Counted from the first letter of the stretch, positions 1-10,413 are shown. The stretch: 64,000 nucleotides of DNA from Caballeronia sp. TF1N1 (GCF_022878925.1 NZ_CP084627.1:868001-932000), one strand, 5' to 3'. Numbers and translations: made by a program. Notes: a model not told the origin generated them from the letters alone.

Positions 1-611
1 TTTCGCATGACATCCGCACCCCGATGACGAAGCTGCGCCTTGCGATGGCGATGTCCTCGGCGAGTGCGGCGGACGCTCACTTCACGGCATCGGCGGAAGG
101 TTATCTGGATCGGATCGACAGCATCCTTCAGCAGTTCATGGACTATGCTGGGAGCGGTGCCAAGGAAGCTCCGGTCGTGGGAGACATAAACGCATTGATC
201 TCGAATCTGGCAGCGGATTTTGCGGGCCTTGGCCACGAGTTCGCGCTTACGCTCGGGCCCATAGAGCCGTTCGCCTTCCGTCCCATCGGCATGATGCGCG
301 TACTGATGAATCTGATGCAGAACGCCATACTCTATGGCGTCGTCGGACTCGAAGTGCGTAGCTGGACCGATACGCGATTGCATGCTGCATGCATTGTGAT
401 CGCGGATCGCGGCAAGGGGCTTGGCGGTCAGGACCCGGAAGCGCTCAAACAGCCGTTCAAGCGCGGCGGCGGCGAAGCGCAGCCAAAAGGCACGGGATTG
501 GGTCTGGCGATCGTAGAGCGCATCGCTCGGCAGCACGGCGGAACGCTAGTTTTGCGGGCGCGCGATGGTGGTGGCGCTGAGGCGTGCATTGTCTTGCCGC
601 TTGGTATTTAA
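1..611 (+). CDS. Sensor histidine kinase, C-terminal part (5' end outside window)
   Basis: The reading frame is open from base 3 and begins inside the dimerisation/H-box (SHDIRTPMTKLRL), so the phospho-acceptor histidine is the second residue visible. An N-box (LMNLMQNAILYG), a G1 box (DRGKGL) and a G2 box (GTGLGLAIVERIARQHGG) follow in the normal order of a HATPase_c domain, and the protein ends about 25 residues after G2. It is therefore the HisKA plus catalytic half of a membrane sensor kinase of the EnvZ/OmpR-associated class, which autophosphorylates and passes phosphate to a partner response regulator. The sensor and HAMP parts, and probably the regulator gene, lie left of the window. 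The signal it senses cannot be inferred from this part. Confidence 0.9.
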   Translation, partial: SHDIRTPMTKLRLAMAMSSASAADAHFTASAEGYLDRIDSILQQFMDYAGSGAKEAPVVGDINALISNLAADFAGLGHEFALTLGPIEPFAFRPIGMMRVLMNLMQNAILYGVVGLEVRSWTDTRLHAACIVIADRGKGLGGQDPEALKQPFKRGGGEAQPKGTGLGLAIVERIARQHGGTLVLRARDGGGAEACIVLPLGI

Positions 612-1340
612 AATTCATGCGCGGCTTAACAGTATTTTGCATTCGTTCTCCGGTGAGCCCATACTGTTCTCGTAAGATGAAACGGTCGCGCAGCAGGACG
701 AAATATCAAACTGCCTGCGGGTGCTGTTGGCTTACGCCTACATTGCCTTGAATTAAAAGACCGTCAGCCGATTGCCATCGACGCTCCAACTTGAAGACGC
801 TATCAATCTGAATAGATGGACCGCGCATATCGTCGACCGAATACCCATAGCGAATCTGAGTTGCTGCAGTGCAATGAGCGTGTTCGGCGTGTAAGTCCGG
901 TGTGGGGCATGCAGGCATGCTGTTGGGGCGCGGGCTGACGAGTTAGTGCATTCATCGACAACGCAAAAGTACCGCCATGCCTCCGAAGCGTCAGATTGGC
1001 GTACTAAGCTTCACCATCGTGCAGGAGCTGAGGTCGGCATCGCACTTGCTTTAAGTTGATCGCGTTGTTGTGCGCCGCAGCACTCATGGCGTGGAGCCAT
1101 CACAGCACAGACCGATTTGCGATTTCTTTCGGCTTATCGAACCGATCGCCAGTATCGCGCTCGAACCAGACATTGCGTCTAAACCCGCGAGTGATTAAGT
1201 GCATACCGAATACAAAAATAACTAAAGACACGTATTACAGCTTGGCGCGCGACGCCACCATTCAAATCGAAGACGCTCATGGCCAGCGCGAATAAGCGCT
1301 CGAGCGTCCCGTCCGCCAAATCGATGTAATGGAGGAAGTC
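612..1340. other. Intergenic region without a convincing gene
   Basis: About 730 bases separate the kinase stop from the next gene. Short open frames exist on both strands (for example 706-918 minus and 1056-1295 plus), but none has a ribosome-binding site or a recognisable product. The frame around 946-1050 contains a short HSSTTQKYRH-like stretch that weakly recalls the end of a tyrosine recombinase; it is too short to call. I see no tRNA or clear terminator. Confidence 0.5.
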
Positions 1341-1727
1341 ATGCGTATCACCGTCAAGCTGGATGGATTCGAAGGCGCTCAATCGGCCGCCTACGCCATT
1401 TTGTGGCTCGACAGAGAATCCAGCCGCTGGTCACGCGAAGGTCACCAATCGATGGACGTGCCCGATTGGGGCGGTCTAACCAAAGGCGCGGGCGACACCG
1501 TGATCTGCGGGCAGGATGCGCCGCAACCGATCTGCGTGCTCGAACAACTCGATTTCGACGTACCGGGCGGTCCGCCCGAAGGGCTCGCCGGACGCGCGCT
1601 CTGGTACACCGATCAATCCGGCGCACAGAGCGAGGGACGCTGGCACGTGCAATGTATCGACCGCGCGCAGATCAAGGCGGAGCACGGCGTATTCGCTGGC
1701 GAGGAGGTCAACTGGACCGCGCTCTGA
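1341..1727 (+). CDS. Hypothetical protein
   Basis: A 128-residue acidic soluble protein (start MRITVKLDGFEG) with no signal peptide or membrane segment. The start at 1341 is preferred over an in-frame ATG 12 bases upstream because a GGAGG ribosome-binding site lies only a few bases before it and overlaps the upstream ATG codon. The sequence is rich in Trp, Gly and Asp, and I recognise no family. It stands alone: a long spacer precedes it and about 480 bases separate it from the phasin gene downstream. Codon use resembles that of neighbouring real genes. The product is probably real but its function is unknown. Confidence 0.6.
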   Translation: MRITVKLDGFEGAQSAAYAILWLDRESSRWSREGHQSMDVPDWGGLTKGAGDTVICGQDAPQPICVLEQLDFDVPGGPPEGLAGRALWYTDQSGAQSEGRWHVQCIDRAQIKAEHGVFAGEEVNWTAL

Positions 1728-2209
1728 AGCGGGCAGGCACGACATCTCGAAGATAATGGGTCGCCGTTCGATAGCGGCATGAGCGGCCTGACGAAGATTG
1801 TCGTGCAAATCTCAATCGCAATCGCTATCGCGCGGTAATTGGAAAACCGCGTGGCGGTCGAACACCATGCCCGTGCCGCGCTGGCCAACTAAACGAAGAC
1901 CACGCGGACTGTCGGAACGACCCTCCCTCGCCTCCGATCCCGGCCGCCAGTCGCGCGGCCTGTCAACCGTTGCTCTATTGCGTGCTCGCTGCGGCGCGAC
2001 GCGCCTTGATTTGCATTAAGCATCCCGACAGTTGGTCGATTGAATGCAATCGCTCTGGTGTTTTCCCTTGCCCCATTTGGCACGGTTAAATTGGTAGTAT
2101 CAGGGGCCGGGCCGCGCGTCGAGAAGACGTGGCACACGGCGCACGTTGCCGCGCGATCGAATGGCTCCATGCATGAGAACGCGCTCCACCGAACGACCTG
2201 GGAGGCAAG
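1728..2209. other. Spacer upstream of the phasin gene
   Basis: No frame here is convincing on either strand. The last part must hold the promoter and leader of the phasin gene, ending in a strong GGGAGG ribosome-binding site at about 2200. No hairpin terminator or repeat was seen. Confidence 0.5.
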
Positions 2210-2632
2210 ATGAATCAGAAATTCAGCGATCCGTTCAGCCAGTTTGCCGCCATGTTTCAGCAGTATCAGCTTCCCGGTTTCGATGTCACCGCGATCATGG
2301 AATCGCGACGCAAAGACGTCGAGGCGCTCGCGGCCACCAATCGCGTTGCGTTCGGCGGCATCGAGGCCTTGCGCGACAAGCAACTTGAAATCTTGCGGCG
2401 CACGCTGGGCGATCTAGAGGATATCGCCAAGCAAATGGCATCGTCGGCCGCGAAACCGCCGTTCAACGCGAACGAAGTCGTGCAACGGGCATTGCACAAT
2501 GCGCTCGCCGATATGCAGGACATCGCCCGCACCACGCAGCAGACGCAGGCCGAAGCCTATGCACTCGTTACGAAGCGCATGGAGGATGCGTTGCAGGAAC
2601 TGAAGGCGTCGGTCAACAAACCACAAGCTTGA
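2210..2632 (+). CDS. Phasin family protein
   Basis: A 140-residue, alanine- and glutamine-rich, almost entirely helical protein without membrane segments. The N-terminal segment (QFAAMFQQYQLPGFDVTAI) followed by long amphipathic helices (RRKDVEALAATNRVAFGGIE, then RDKQLEILRRTLGDLEDIAK) is typical of the short phasins of Burkholderiaceae. Phasins coat polyhydroxyalkanoate granules and limit their size and coalescence. GGGAGG lies seven bases before the ATG. The gene is monocistronic and converges on the Ser/Thr kinase gene. No PHA synthase or depolymerase is present in the window, so granule binding is a family-level inference. Confidence 0.85.
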   Translation: MNQKFSDPFSQFAAMFQQYQLPGFDVTAIMESRRKDVEALAATNRVAFGGIEALRDKQLEILRRTLGDLEDIAKQMASSAAKPPFNANEVVQRALHNALADMQDIARTTQQTQAEAYALVTKRMEDALQELKASVNKPQA

Positions 2633-2657
2633 TCGCGCGAGATCAGCTAACGGTCCG

Positions 2658-2687
2658 GTGAGCCGTCGCTTACGTGGCGACGCTCAC
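2658..2687. terminator. Stem-loop between convergent phasin and kinase genes
   Basis: GTGAGC-C-GTCGC pairs with GCGAC-GCTCAC around a seven-base loop (11 pairs, one bulged C). It lies between the two convergent genes and overlaps the kinase stop codon at 2684-2686. No T-run follows on either side, so it is either a weak bidirectional terminator or an mRNA 3'-end stabiliser. Confidence 0.5.
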
Positions 2688-4828
2688 TTCTTCGCCTGCG
2701 TCGTGATCTGGAACATGTCCACGACGACTTTATCGCGTCCGTATTTGCCGGTGAGCGCCGTAAGACGCTTGTCGAGTGCGCGCAGATATTCGCTCTTCGC
2801 TTCGCTGTCCGGGCGGATGGCATCGAAGAGCGGCGCGGGCGTCACGGTCAATACGATCATCTCCGAGCCGAACGGCTTGCCGACGACCCAATCGCCCATC
2901 GAGCCGAGTGTGGCCGCGTAGTTTGCAGGCGCCTGGTTGTCGCGGGATCTTTCGGTCGGCAGCAAATGCACCACGCTGCCGTCGAGCATGAAGTAATCGA
3001 CTGTGACGTAGGACTCGAACGCGGGCGTCATCAGATCGACGATCAGCGGATCGCCTTCGGTCAGGCGCAACTGGTTCGACCGCGTATGGACCGATGCCGG
3101 ATGTCCCAACTGCCGGTTCGCCGTCCAGTAAGGCGCGAAGACTTTGAGCAGATCGCATTTGTCGTCGACGACTTGCTGCACGCCGAAGTTGGTGGTCTTC
3201 ACGCCGGGCACGCGTCCAAGCGTGTCCTTCAAACGCGCGAGCCCGTATTTCTCCGATATGAAACCCTGCACATCGACCGTCTGATCGTGAACCGATGCGA
3301 CGAGCGCCGAACACGGCGCGCTCGCCAGCACCGGCGTGACCGCGGCCATCGTAAGCTGCGGCGCGGCGGCGACGGGAACGGCAGGCGTTATCGCGACCAC
3401 CGACGCGCTCGCTTGCGGTTCAGCGCTCGACGGTCTTACTGGTTCGACCGGACTTGCGCTCGCGTTCGAGGGTGGCGCTTGTTCGCTGTTTTTTGACCGC
3501 TCGAAGAAGTAATAGCTCGCGCCCGCAGCAATGATCGCCGCAACCGCCACGGCTCCGATCGCAATCCTGGGGCCGACTTCGCGCTTCGGTTTATTGCTTG
3601 CGGGCGCAGCGGCAGGCGGTTCGCTAAGCTCATCCAGGAACTGCGTGACGCTCGGCGTTCGCGCCTCGCGTTCGAACGCCAGCGCGCCCTTGAGCGCCTT
3701 CCACTGCTTGTTGCCCAAATTCTCGGGCCGCTGCGGCTTCATGTTGGCGCTCTTTGCCTGCAGCGCGGGAACGCGCTCGAACGGATGCTTCCCCGCCAGC
3801 AATTCGTACGCTATACAGCCAAGCGCGTAGATATCGTCACGCGGATCGGGCTCGCGATGCTCGAGCATCTCCGGACTTGCATACGCAGGCGTGAGCGCGC
3901 CCAGGCTGCCGGGATCGAAGACCGTGGCCTCGCTTTCGTCCTCGGGGCGCGTGATTGCACGCGAAATGCCAAAGTCGATCACCTTCACTTCCGCCGTATC
4001 GGTGAGGAAAACGTTCGGCGGCTTGAAATCGCAATGGACGAAGCCTCGCTCGTGCGCGTATGCGAGTGCGTTCGCCATGCCCTTGAAGATCGGAAACATT
4101 TCGGCGAACGGCAGACCCTTGAAGTTCGGGTTCCGAAGCATTCTCGAAAGCGGCTGTCCGGAAAGATATTCCATCGTCAGATAGACGATCGAGCCATCGC
4201 GATCGAAATCGTACACGGTCACGATGTTGCGATGCGCGAGTTGCTGCGCCTTGCGCGCCTCGCGCTGCAGTGCGATCAGCGATTTCGGGTTGCCGCGAAA
4301 TTGAAGATTGAGAACCTTGATCGCCACGTACGGCCGTCGATCCGACGCTTCCAGCTTGCGCAGATCGAGCGCTTTGTAGACCGTTCCCATCCCGCCGATA
4401 CCGAGACATTCCTCCAGCACGAAGCGATTGTTAAGCGTGTCGCCGACACCCTTGACCTGAACGACTTCCGTGAGCACCTGCGTGGCGTGGCCGGACGTCG
4501 ATGCGCTCGCGTCGCCCGATGCGCGCGGCGGCAAAGGCGCCGGGAAACCCGGCGTGGTCTGCATGCGTGTCTCGTCGCGGCCGGGCGCGAAGCCGGTGCC
4601 GAACTCTGTTTCGGGATGAGCGAGCGCCACATGTTCGATGCGGCGTCGAATGGCAACGTAGATATCGGGTGGTAGAGGCCGAGCCGCGTGCTCCTCGTCG
4701 AGCATCTCCATGAGCCGTTTGGCCGGAGTTCGCTCGATGGCGAGTGCGCCATCGACCCCGGCAAAGAACTCGTCGCGCGACCCGCCGTCGCCCCGATATG
4801 TACGAATCGCCTGCGCAAAGCTTGTCAT
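2684..4828 (-). CDS. Membrane-anchored Ser/Thr protein kinase with DUF4384-like C-terminal domain
   Basis: A 714-residue eukaryotic-like (Hanks-type) kinase. After about 135 N-terminal residues come the glycine loop (GIGGMGTVYKA), the ATP lysine (VAIK), the catalytic loop (HCDFKPPN, with Cys where Arg is usual in HRD), the metal-binding DFG (IDFGISR) and the PE of the APE motif (YASPEM). All catalytic residues are present; the non-RD loop suggests no need for activation-loop phosphorylation. A Pro/Ala linker and one transmembrane helix (about residues 421-440) precede a C-terminal domain resembling DUF4384, probably periplasmic. The start MTSFAQAIRTY is chosen because the upstream in-frame extension looks non-coding, but no strong ribosome-binding site decides it. 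No partner phosphatase or secretion cluster is nearby. Confidence 0.85.
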   Translation of the reverse strand: MTSFAQAIRTYRGDGGSRDEFFAGVDGALAIERTPAKRLMEMLDEEHAARPLPPDIYVAIRRRIEHVALAHPETEFGTGFAPGRDETRMQTTPGFPAPLPPRASGDASASTSGHATQVLTEVVQVKGVGDTLNNRFVLEECLGIGGMGTVYKALDLRKLEASDRRPYVAIKVLNLQFRGNPKSLIALQREARKAQQLAHRNIVTVYDFDRDGSIVYLTMEYLSGQPLSRMLRNPNFKGLPFAEMFPIFKGMANALAYAHERGFVHCDFKPPNVFLTDTAEVKVIDFGISRAITRPEDESEATVFDPGSLGALTPAYASPEMLEHREPDPRDDIYALGCIAYELLAGKHPFERVPALQAKSANMKPQRPENLGNKQWKALKGALAFEREARTPSVTQFLDELSEPPAAAPASNKPKREVGPRIAIGAVAVAAIIAAGASYYFFERSKNSEQAPPSNASASPVEPVRPSSAEPQASASVVAITPAVPVAAAPQLTMAAVTPVLASAPCSALVASVHDQTVDVQGFISEKYGLARLKDTLGRVPGVKTTNFGVQQVVDDKCDLLKVFAPYWTANRQLGHPASVHTRSNQLRLTEGDPLIVDLMTPAFESYVTVDYFMLDGSVVHLLPTERSRDNQAPANYAATLGSMGDWVVGKPFGSEMIVLTVTPAPLFDAIRPDSEAKSEYLRALDKRLTALTGKYGRDKVVVDMFQITTQAKK

Positions 4829-5445
4829 CTGTGCGACGCGACGCGGCTCCAAATCGACCGACAATTCACTTGTCGTAACAAATACCCAGTAATCGCTTGA
4901 TACTAGCCTTCGCATGCGCCTTACGCAAATGGCGTTTTCGATGATGCGCGGCATCGCGCACATGTCGTTCGGATACCGACATGTTTGGTTCGGGTGTTGG
5001 TTCGGTTAAGTCAGGTACGGGCTTTTGCGTCTTGTTGCGCGCGGTTGGTCAAGGGGCTCGTCGCCGCGTAAAGCACGTCACACATGGGTCCGTCGATTCG
5101 TTCATGCCAAGGCGTTCGACTGGCATACCTGATGCATGACATGACCGGAAAGGGTACGACGTTGCACTCTCGATCAGGCATGGTGCATTCAGTAAATCAC
5201 GCATGCATCATACAAACGGCCAAGGGTTTCACCCCTCCGCCGTCTTGCCGCTTGGCACATCCGGTCAGAATGAAACGGTCGCGGCGGCACGAGTAGCCTT
5301 GCGTGGCAGCGTCAGACGAAATGCATATACTTAATGCGTTCTGCGTTCGTCGAATGTGCATGCTGCATGCAAGGTAAGTCGACGCGTCGCATCTGACCGG
5401 GATCGGCGCGGCTTCATGCTTCTCACTTTTTTGGAGGACACAGTC
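4829..5445. other. Divergent intergenic region between kinase and small peptide gene
   Basis: About 615 bases with no supported gene; a 70-codon frame at 5084-5296 lacks a ribosome-binding site and family features. It must carry the kinase promoter (minus strand) and that of the small peptide gene (plus strand), for which TATACT at 5326-5331 is a good -10 candidate without a clear -35. It contains the inverted repeat listed separately and two overlapping TGCATGC words near 5356-5370. Confidence 0.5.
4960..4984. promoter_or_regulatory. Inverted repeat upstream of the kinase gene
   Basis: ACATGTCG and CGACATGT are perfect 8-base arms separated by nine bases, about 130 bases before the chosen kinase start. 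It could be an operator or an RNA hairpin in the leader; no known consensus is recognised. Confidence 0.35.
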
Positions 5446-5667
5446 ATGGCCATCGTCAAAATCAAGGATCTCGCGGACAGCATCGAGTTGGACCGTCAGG
5501 CAATGACCGCGATCACGGGCGGCGCACGCAGCGGTGCCCGTCCGCTCTTTCGTATCAGGCCGAAAGCGAACGCAAATCGCGTGGTCGATTATCCAGGCGT
5601 GCCGGTGAACGATGTGCCCGCTGAAAAGCCTGGGCCATTCACGACCAAGATCGTGTCGAAGAAGTAG
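5446..5667 (+). CDS. Small peptide with double-glycine-type leader
   Basis: A 73-residue peptide. GGAGGA sits eight bases before ATG 5446, which sets this start rather than an in-frame upstream codon. The first part (KIKDLADSIELDRQAM, then TAITGG) has the look of a leader: short, amphipathic, conserved Leu/Ile positions and a Gly-Gly just before a basic segment (ARSGARPLFRIRPKANANR). Proteins beginning like this recur as small orphan genes in Burkholderia relatives. In RiPP and bacteriocin precursors a GG at this place is cleaved by a C39 peptidase/ABC exporter. No exporter or modification enzyme is encoded nearby, so export and processing are inference only. The tail ends in a Lys-rich segment. 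Confidence 0.7.
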   Translation: MAIVKIKDLADSIELDRQAMTAITGGARSGARPLFRIRPKANANRVVDYPGVPVNDVPAEKPGPFTTKIVSKK

Positions 5668-5799
5668 CGTTTGAGGACACGGTGCTTACGTCCGTCGATG
5701 TTCGCGGGGTGAACGATTAGCGTGCTGCTTATGCATTGAAGCAAGCAGCAAACGCGAGGCACGGTGGTCGTAATACAAAATGCCACCGCGCTGCATCAT

Positions 5800-5812
5800 G
5801 CATGCAAAATGC
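5800..5812 (-). repeat. GCATTTTGCATGC repeat, copy 1
   Basis: Exact 13-base copy on the minus strand, just beyond the lhr stop codon. A related word (GGCATTTTGTATT) follows about 20 bases further on the same strand. See the other copies at 14719, 15410, 15446, 26232 and 28301. Confidence 0.75.
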
Positions 5813-5826
5813 CAGCGAGCGGTGCG

Positions 5827-8800
5827 TCAACTACGCACCGTCATCCCGATCGTGCCCATTCCGCCCGTCAATGGCGTACCGATCGACCGTCCGCTCCGCT
5901 TCACAAGCGCAAGCCTGATACGTTCGCGTGTATCGCCATCGAAATCGCCGAGATATCGCGTCTTACCGGCCACGACCGCCCCAACCGGCAAGCCATCCAG
6001 AAACAACACGCGATTGCCCGCAATCGCCGGCACCTTCTCGCCCGGCAGCAACGTGCCCACGAGGTTCAGCGGATCGACCGCGCCAAGCGCGACGAGCGCG
6101 CCCTCTTTCGCCCGCCTGCGCACGTCGCGCAACAGCGGCACCGCATTTGGCAATGCAAACTGCTCACCCGCGAGGCCCGCAACAAAGCGCCCACCGCGAA
6201 TCTCGCCACGCGCTTCGAGCCGATGATAGACACGCAGCAAATCGCGCCACGGCGGCAGCCACTGCGCTTCGCGTTCGAGCAGTCGCCAGAACACGACACC
6301 ATACCGGCGCAACAGCGCAAGCGCGACATGCTCGATGTCCGCATCATCGTTGGAATTGGCTCGACGCAAGAGCGCCCAGCGGCCCGCATCGTCCATCCCG
6401 CCGATGAAAAGCCCGCCGCGACGCTGCCGCCGCGCGAACACATTGCGCTTGGCGGCCGGCGCCAGAAGCGCGCGCAAGCCCGCGAAACTGTCCGCGTTGA
6501 CGAGGCCCAGCGCGACTAGTTCGCCGAGCCCGTCTTCGAGTCCCGTGCGCAGGAGTCGTACATCGGCGAGAAGTTCGTCGAAGAACATCGCGCCGTGCGT
6601 GCTCAGGGCCTCGAACACGCGTTGCGCGCGCGACGACAGCTGCGGCGCTTCGTCGGGGCGCATCAGCGTATTCCATGCCCCCAGATGGCGACGCGGCAGC
6701 AGCACGATCGGCGTGCCGCGCACCGGGCCACCCGTCGCGCGCGCACGGCCGGCCGGACGCGTCCACACGATCTTGCCCGCACGGCAAGCCTCGTCGAGCC
6801 ACATGCCCGAGTAATCGGCGATGCGCGCCGGCAGGATGTCATCCTCCCACGCCACGGCGGGCGCCTCGAAACCTTCGAGCTGTTCGAGCACGCCGAGAAG
6901 CGCATCGCGGCCTTCGCCGTGAGAATCCGGCGCGACGCGTTGCCATTCGAACAGGAAACGCATGAAATCCTGCCGCTCCACGGGTTCGATTTCCCGACGC
7001 AAACGCCGCACCGTGTAGCGATGAATCCGCGCCAGCAGATGCCGCTCGCACCATTCCTCGTCTTTAGCCGTGGGCGTGAAGCGGCCACGCATCACATAGC
7101 CTTCGGCTTCCAGACGCGTCAACGCCGGAGCCACGCTCGACGCAGGCAACGCAAGCGGACGCGCAATTTCCGGCACCGTCAGCGGACCGAACCCCGAGAG
7201 CCGCGCGCGGACGATCTCGACGAGCGCGTCATCTTCAGTCCAGGCATGGTCGAAACCGGGCGGCGGCTGCAGTGCGGGATGCATCGGCGCATGCGTATAG
7301 ACCGCGCGCAGGCAGGCAAGCCGCTCCACGGCGATCCACAGCGCGTCGTGCTCCGCAATCTGCAAGCGCGTCGCACGCCCGGCGCGTGCGAGCGCGTCGA
7401 GCCACGCTGGCCAGCCGTCGCAACGCGCCGCCTCGCCATGCGCGATGCACGCGAGACCGGTCAGCGCTTCGTGCATTTCATCGGCGCTCGTCACCGCGGG
7501 CCAGGCTTCCGCGCGCACGCTTTCGATAGCGTCGGCATCGAGCGCGCCAAGATCATCGGTCGATTGCGGATCGGTCCAGCGGCGCGCCAAGACAGCCTGC
7601 GTGCGGCGCTCTTCGAGCGGGGCGTCGTCGAGAAAAGCATACGGCCGCGCCGACAAATTCTCGGCGGCAAGCGGCGACGGCGCGGGCAACTCGCGCGTGA
7701 CGAGCCGCACATCGCCCGTTTCGATACGACGCAAAAGTGCAAGCCAAGCCTCGCTGTCCATCGCTTCGTGCAGACAGTCGTCGAGAGTCTGCTCGACCAG
7801 CGGATGCCGCGGAACCTCACGCTCGCCCGCGATGTTTTCCGCGCACGCGACCTGATCCGGGAAAACGGCGGCGAGCAAGTCCTCGCTTCGCATGCGCTGC
7901 AACTGCGGTGCGACTTTGCGGCCGCCCGAATAGCGCGGCAAGGCGAGCGCGTTGGTCGCGTTCCAGCGCCAGCGCACGCCGAAAAGCGGTGCGTCGAGCA
8001 ACGCCTGGATCAGCACATGTTCCGCGCTTGCCGATTTCAGATAACGCCAGACTTCATCGAGCGCGAAGCTGTGGCTGCCTGTGAGCGACAGGACGATGGC
8101 ATCCTCCGTCGCCGCCGCCTGCAGTTCGAAATTGAAGGTGCGGCAGAAACGCTTGCGCAACGCGAGACCCCACGCGCGATTGACGCGGCTGCCGAACGGC
8201 GCGTGAATCACGAGTTGCATGCCGCCGGATTCGTCGAAGAAGCGCTCCATGACGAGCGTGTCCTGGGTCGGGAGCACGGTCAGCGCGGCGCGTGCGCGTG
8301 CGAGATATTCGACGATCTGACGCGCGGCATCGGCGCCGATGCCTTCGGTTTCATCGGCGAGCCATGCGATGGTGGGAGCTAGCGAGTCGCTAAGTGCGTC
8401 TTTCGCGCTGTCGGCGTTGCGCGCGTCCTTCGCCGCCTTCGCCGCGTTCGCGTCATTGGCGCCATGCGCGAGGCTTAAATCCTTCGCGCCCTTGGCCCCG
8501 ACACCCGCCAACCGCGCATCCACCCCCGCCCGCAACCGCGCGATCGCGAAGGAAAGCTCACTGCTGCGCCCCGGCGCCTCTCCAAGCCAGAACGGAATGT
8601 TCGGCGGCTGACCATTCGCGTTCTCCACTCGCACCCGGCCACCTTCGATCCGCATGATCCTGTACGACGTATTACCCAACTGAAAGATGTCGCCAGCCAG
8701 ACTCTCGACCGCGAAGTCCTCGTTCACCGTGCCGATCTGCAAGCCCTGCGGCTCCAGCAGCACGGCGAAGTCGGCGTTGTCGGGAATCGCGCCGCCGGAA

Positions 8801-10290
8801 GTCACGGCCGTCAGCTTGCCGCCGCGCCGTCCGCGCAACGTGCGGCTCACCGCATCGCGATGAACATACGACGCGCGCACGCCCTGCCGCCCCGTATAGC
8901 CCTCGGCGAGCGTGCGCACCACTTCGTCGAAGCGGGCGCGCTCGAGCGTCGCGTACGGATACGCACGCCCGATCAGCTCGAACAATTCATCCTCGCCCCA
9001 TTCGCGACAGGCGACCTCCGCCGTGATCTGCTGTGCGAGCACGTCGAGCGGCGCGCGCGGAATGGAAAGCGCGTCGAGTTCGCCACGCCTCACGCAATCG
9101 AGCAAGGCCGCGCACTCGATCAGGTCGTCGCGCGAAGTCGGAAAGAGCCGCCCTTTCGGCACGCCGCCGACGTGATGCCCCGAGCGCCCGACGCGCTGCA
9201 AGAATGCGCCGATCGATCCTGGCGAGCCGAGTTGGCAGACGAGATCGACATCGCCGATATCGATACCCAATTCCAGCGATGCCGTCGCGATCAACACACG
9301 CAATTCGCCGCGCTTCAGGCGCTGTTCGGCGGAAAGCCGCTGCTCGCGCGCAAGGCTGCCGTGATGCGCCGCGACCGCGTCCCGGCCAAGGCGCTCGGTC
9401 AGATGCCGCGCCGCGCGCTCAGCCATGCGCCGCGTATTGACGAAGACGAGCGTCGTGCGATGCATGCCGGAAAGCTCGGCCAGCCGGTCATAGACGCGCT
9501 CCCACATGTCGTTCGACATGATCGCTTCGAGGGGCATCGGCGGCATTTCGAGGGCGAGATCGCGGGCACGGACGTGACCGACATCCACGATCTCGCACGG
9601 CTTTCCGACGCCCGCGAGAAATTTCGCGACGAGCTCGATCGGCTTTTGCGTCGCCGACAAACCGACGCGCACCGGCCGCGCCGCGCCGCGCGCCTCGCAC
9701 AACGCATCCAGCCGTTCGAGGCTCAGACTCAGGTGCGAGCCGCGCTTGCTGCCCGCCACGGCATGGATTTCATCGACGATCACCGTGCGCGTGGTCGACA
9801 GCATCGCCCGGCCGGAATCGGACGAAAGCAGCACGTAAAGCGATTCAGGCGTCGTCACGAGAATATGCGGCGCGCGCTTTCGCATGGCGCCGCGTTCCTG
9901 CTGGGTCGTGTCGCCCGTGCGCACGGCGGCGCGTATCAGCGGCGCGTCGGGGCCAAGCTCGCGCGCAATGCCCGCAAGCGGCTCTTCCAGATTTACGCGA
10001 ATGTCGTTGGACAAGGCCTTGAGCGGCGACACATACACCACGCGCGTCTCGTCGGGCAGCACTTTGCCGCTTGCCGCGCTTTCCACGCCTTCGCGCACGA
10101 GTTCGTCGAGCGCGGCGAGAAAGGCCGTCAGCGTCTTGCCCGAGCCAGTTGGCGCAGCCACGAGCGTGGAACGGCGCGCGTGGATGAGCGGCCACGCGCG
10201 CGCCTGCGCGGCGGTCGGCGTTTCGAAATGCGCGCGAAACCAGTTGACGACGGCGGGATGAAAGCCCTTCAGGGCGTCGGTGCGGGTCAT
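5827..10290 (-). CDS. lhr: Large ATP-dependent DNA helicase Lhr
   Basis: A 1487-residue superfamily 2 helicase, the full length of bacterial long-form Lhr. Motifs appear in order: Walker A (APTGSGKT, residues 46-53), motif Ia ([11 protein letters not shown]), DEIH (173-176), motif III (SATQ) and motif VI ([12 protein letters not shown]). The winged-helix/beta-barrel Lhr core and a long C-terminal extension follow. Lhr translocates 3' to 5' on single-stranded DNA, unwinds RNA:DNA hybrids and is linked to repair. An Ala/Lys/Asp-rich insert (about residues 597-637) looks like a lineage-specific disordered linker. The gene is monocistronic. Two very long antisense frames inside it are codon-bias shadows. 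Confidence 0.95.
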   Translation of the reverse strand: MTRTDALKGFHPAVVNWFRAHFETPTAAQARAWPLIHARRSTLVAAPTGSGKTLTAFLAALDELVREGVESAASGKVLPDETRVVYVSPLKALSNDIRVNLEEPLAGIARELGPDAPLIRAAVRTGDTTQQERGAMRKRAPHILVTTPESLYVLLSSDSGRAMLSTTRTVIVDEIHAVAGSKRGSHLSLSLERLDALCEARGAARPVRVGLSATQKPIELVAKFLAGVGKPCEIVDVGHVRARDLALEMPPMPLEAIMSNDMWERVYDRLAELSGMHRTTLVFVNTRRMAERAARHLTERLGRDAVAAHHGSLAREQRLSAEQRLKRGELRVLIATASLELGIDIGDVDLVCQLGSPGSIGAFLQRVGRSGHHVGGVPKGRLFPTSRDDLIECAALLDCVRRGELDALSIPRAPLDVLAQQITAEVACREWGEDELFELIGRAYPYATLERARFDEVVRTLAEGYTGRQGVRASYVHRDAVSRTLRGRRGGKLTAVTSGGAIPDNADFAVLLEPQGLQIGTVNEDFAVESLAGDIFQLGNTSYRIMRIEGGRVRVENANGQPPNIPFWLGEAPGRSSELSFAIARLRAGVDARLAGVGAKGAKDLSLAHGANDANAAKAAKDARNADSAKDALSDSLAPTIAWLADETEGIGADAARQIVEYLARARAALTVLPTQDTLVMERFFDESGGMQLVIHAPFGSRVNRAWGLALRKRFCRTFNFELQAAATEDAIVLSLTGSHSFALDEVWRYLKSASAEHVLIQALLDAPLFGVRWRWNATNALALPRYSGGRKVAPQLQRMRSEDLLAAVFPDQVACAENIAGEREVPRHPLVEQTLDDCLHEAMDSEAWLALLRRIETGDVRLVTRELPAPSPLAAENLSARPYAFLDDAPLEERRTQAVLARRWTDPQSTDDLGALDADAIESVRAEAWPAVTSADEMHEALTGLACIAHGEAARCDGWPAWLDALARAGRATRLQIAEHDALWIAVERLACLRAVYTHAPMHPALQPPPGFDHAWTEDDALVEIVRARLSGFGPLTVPEIARPLALPASSVAPALTRLEAEGYVMRGRFTPTAKDEEWCERHLLARIHRYTVRRLRREIEPVERQDFMRFLFEWQRVAPDSHGEGRDALLGVLEQLEGFEAPAVAWEDDILPARIADYSGMWLDEACRAGKIVWTRPAGRARATGGPVRGTPIVLLPRRHLGAWNTLMRPDEAPQLSSRAQRVFEALSTHGAMFFDELLADVRLLRTGLEDGLGELVALGLVNADSFAGLRALLAPAAKRNVFARRQRRGGLFIGGMDDAGRWALLRRANSNDDADIEHVALALLRRYGVVFWRLLEREAQWLPPWRDLLRVYHRLEARGEIRGGRFVAGLAGEQFALPNAVPLLRDVRRRAKEGALVALGAVDPLNLVGTLLPGEKVPAIAGNRVLFLDGLPVGAVVAGKTRYLGDFDGDTRERIRLALVKRSGRSIGTPLTGGMGTIGMTVRS

Positions 10291-10413
10291 GCGGTCATTG
10301 TATGAGGGGTTTTGAAACTGCGTTTATCAGGCTTTTTCGGACGAATCCCATGCGAGAAAGGTAGGCTGTCACTGATCCTTACGGCTCCGCGTTTCTGGCC
10401 ATTTCTACGTCTT

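Noticed and set aside
706..918. 70-codon minus-strand frame in the first spacer
   Set aside because: It has no ribosome-binding site and no recognisable product; it is not distinguishable from chance.
919..1053. Remnant of a tyrosine recombinase (HSSTTQKYRH-like text)
   Set aside because: Only about ten residues resemble the family, no catalytic residues can be placed with confidence, and no attachment site or other mobile-element part is seen.
5084..5296. 70-codon plus-strand frame between kinase and small peptide
   Set aside because: It lacks a ribosome-binding site and any motif.
6595..10305. Two plus-strand frames of 595 and 481 codons opposite lhr
   Set aside because: They are antisense to a fully supported helicase gene, are Arg/His-rich, and show no family motif; they arise from high-GC codon bias.
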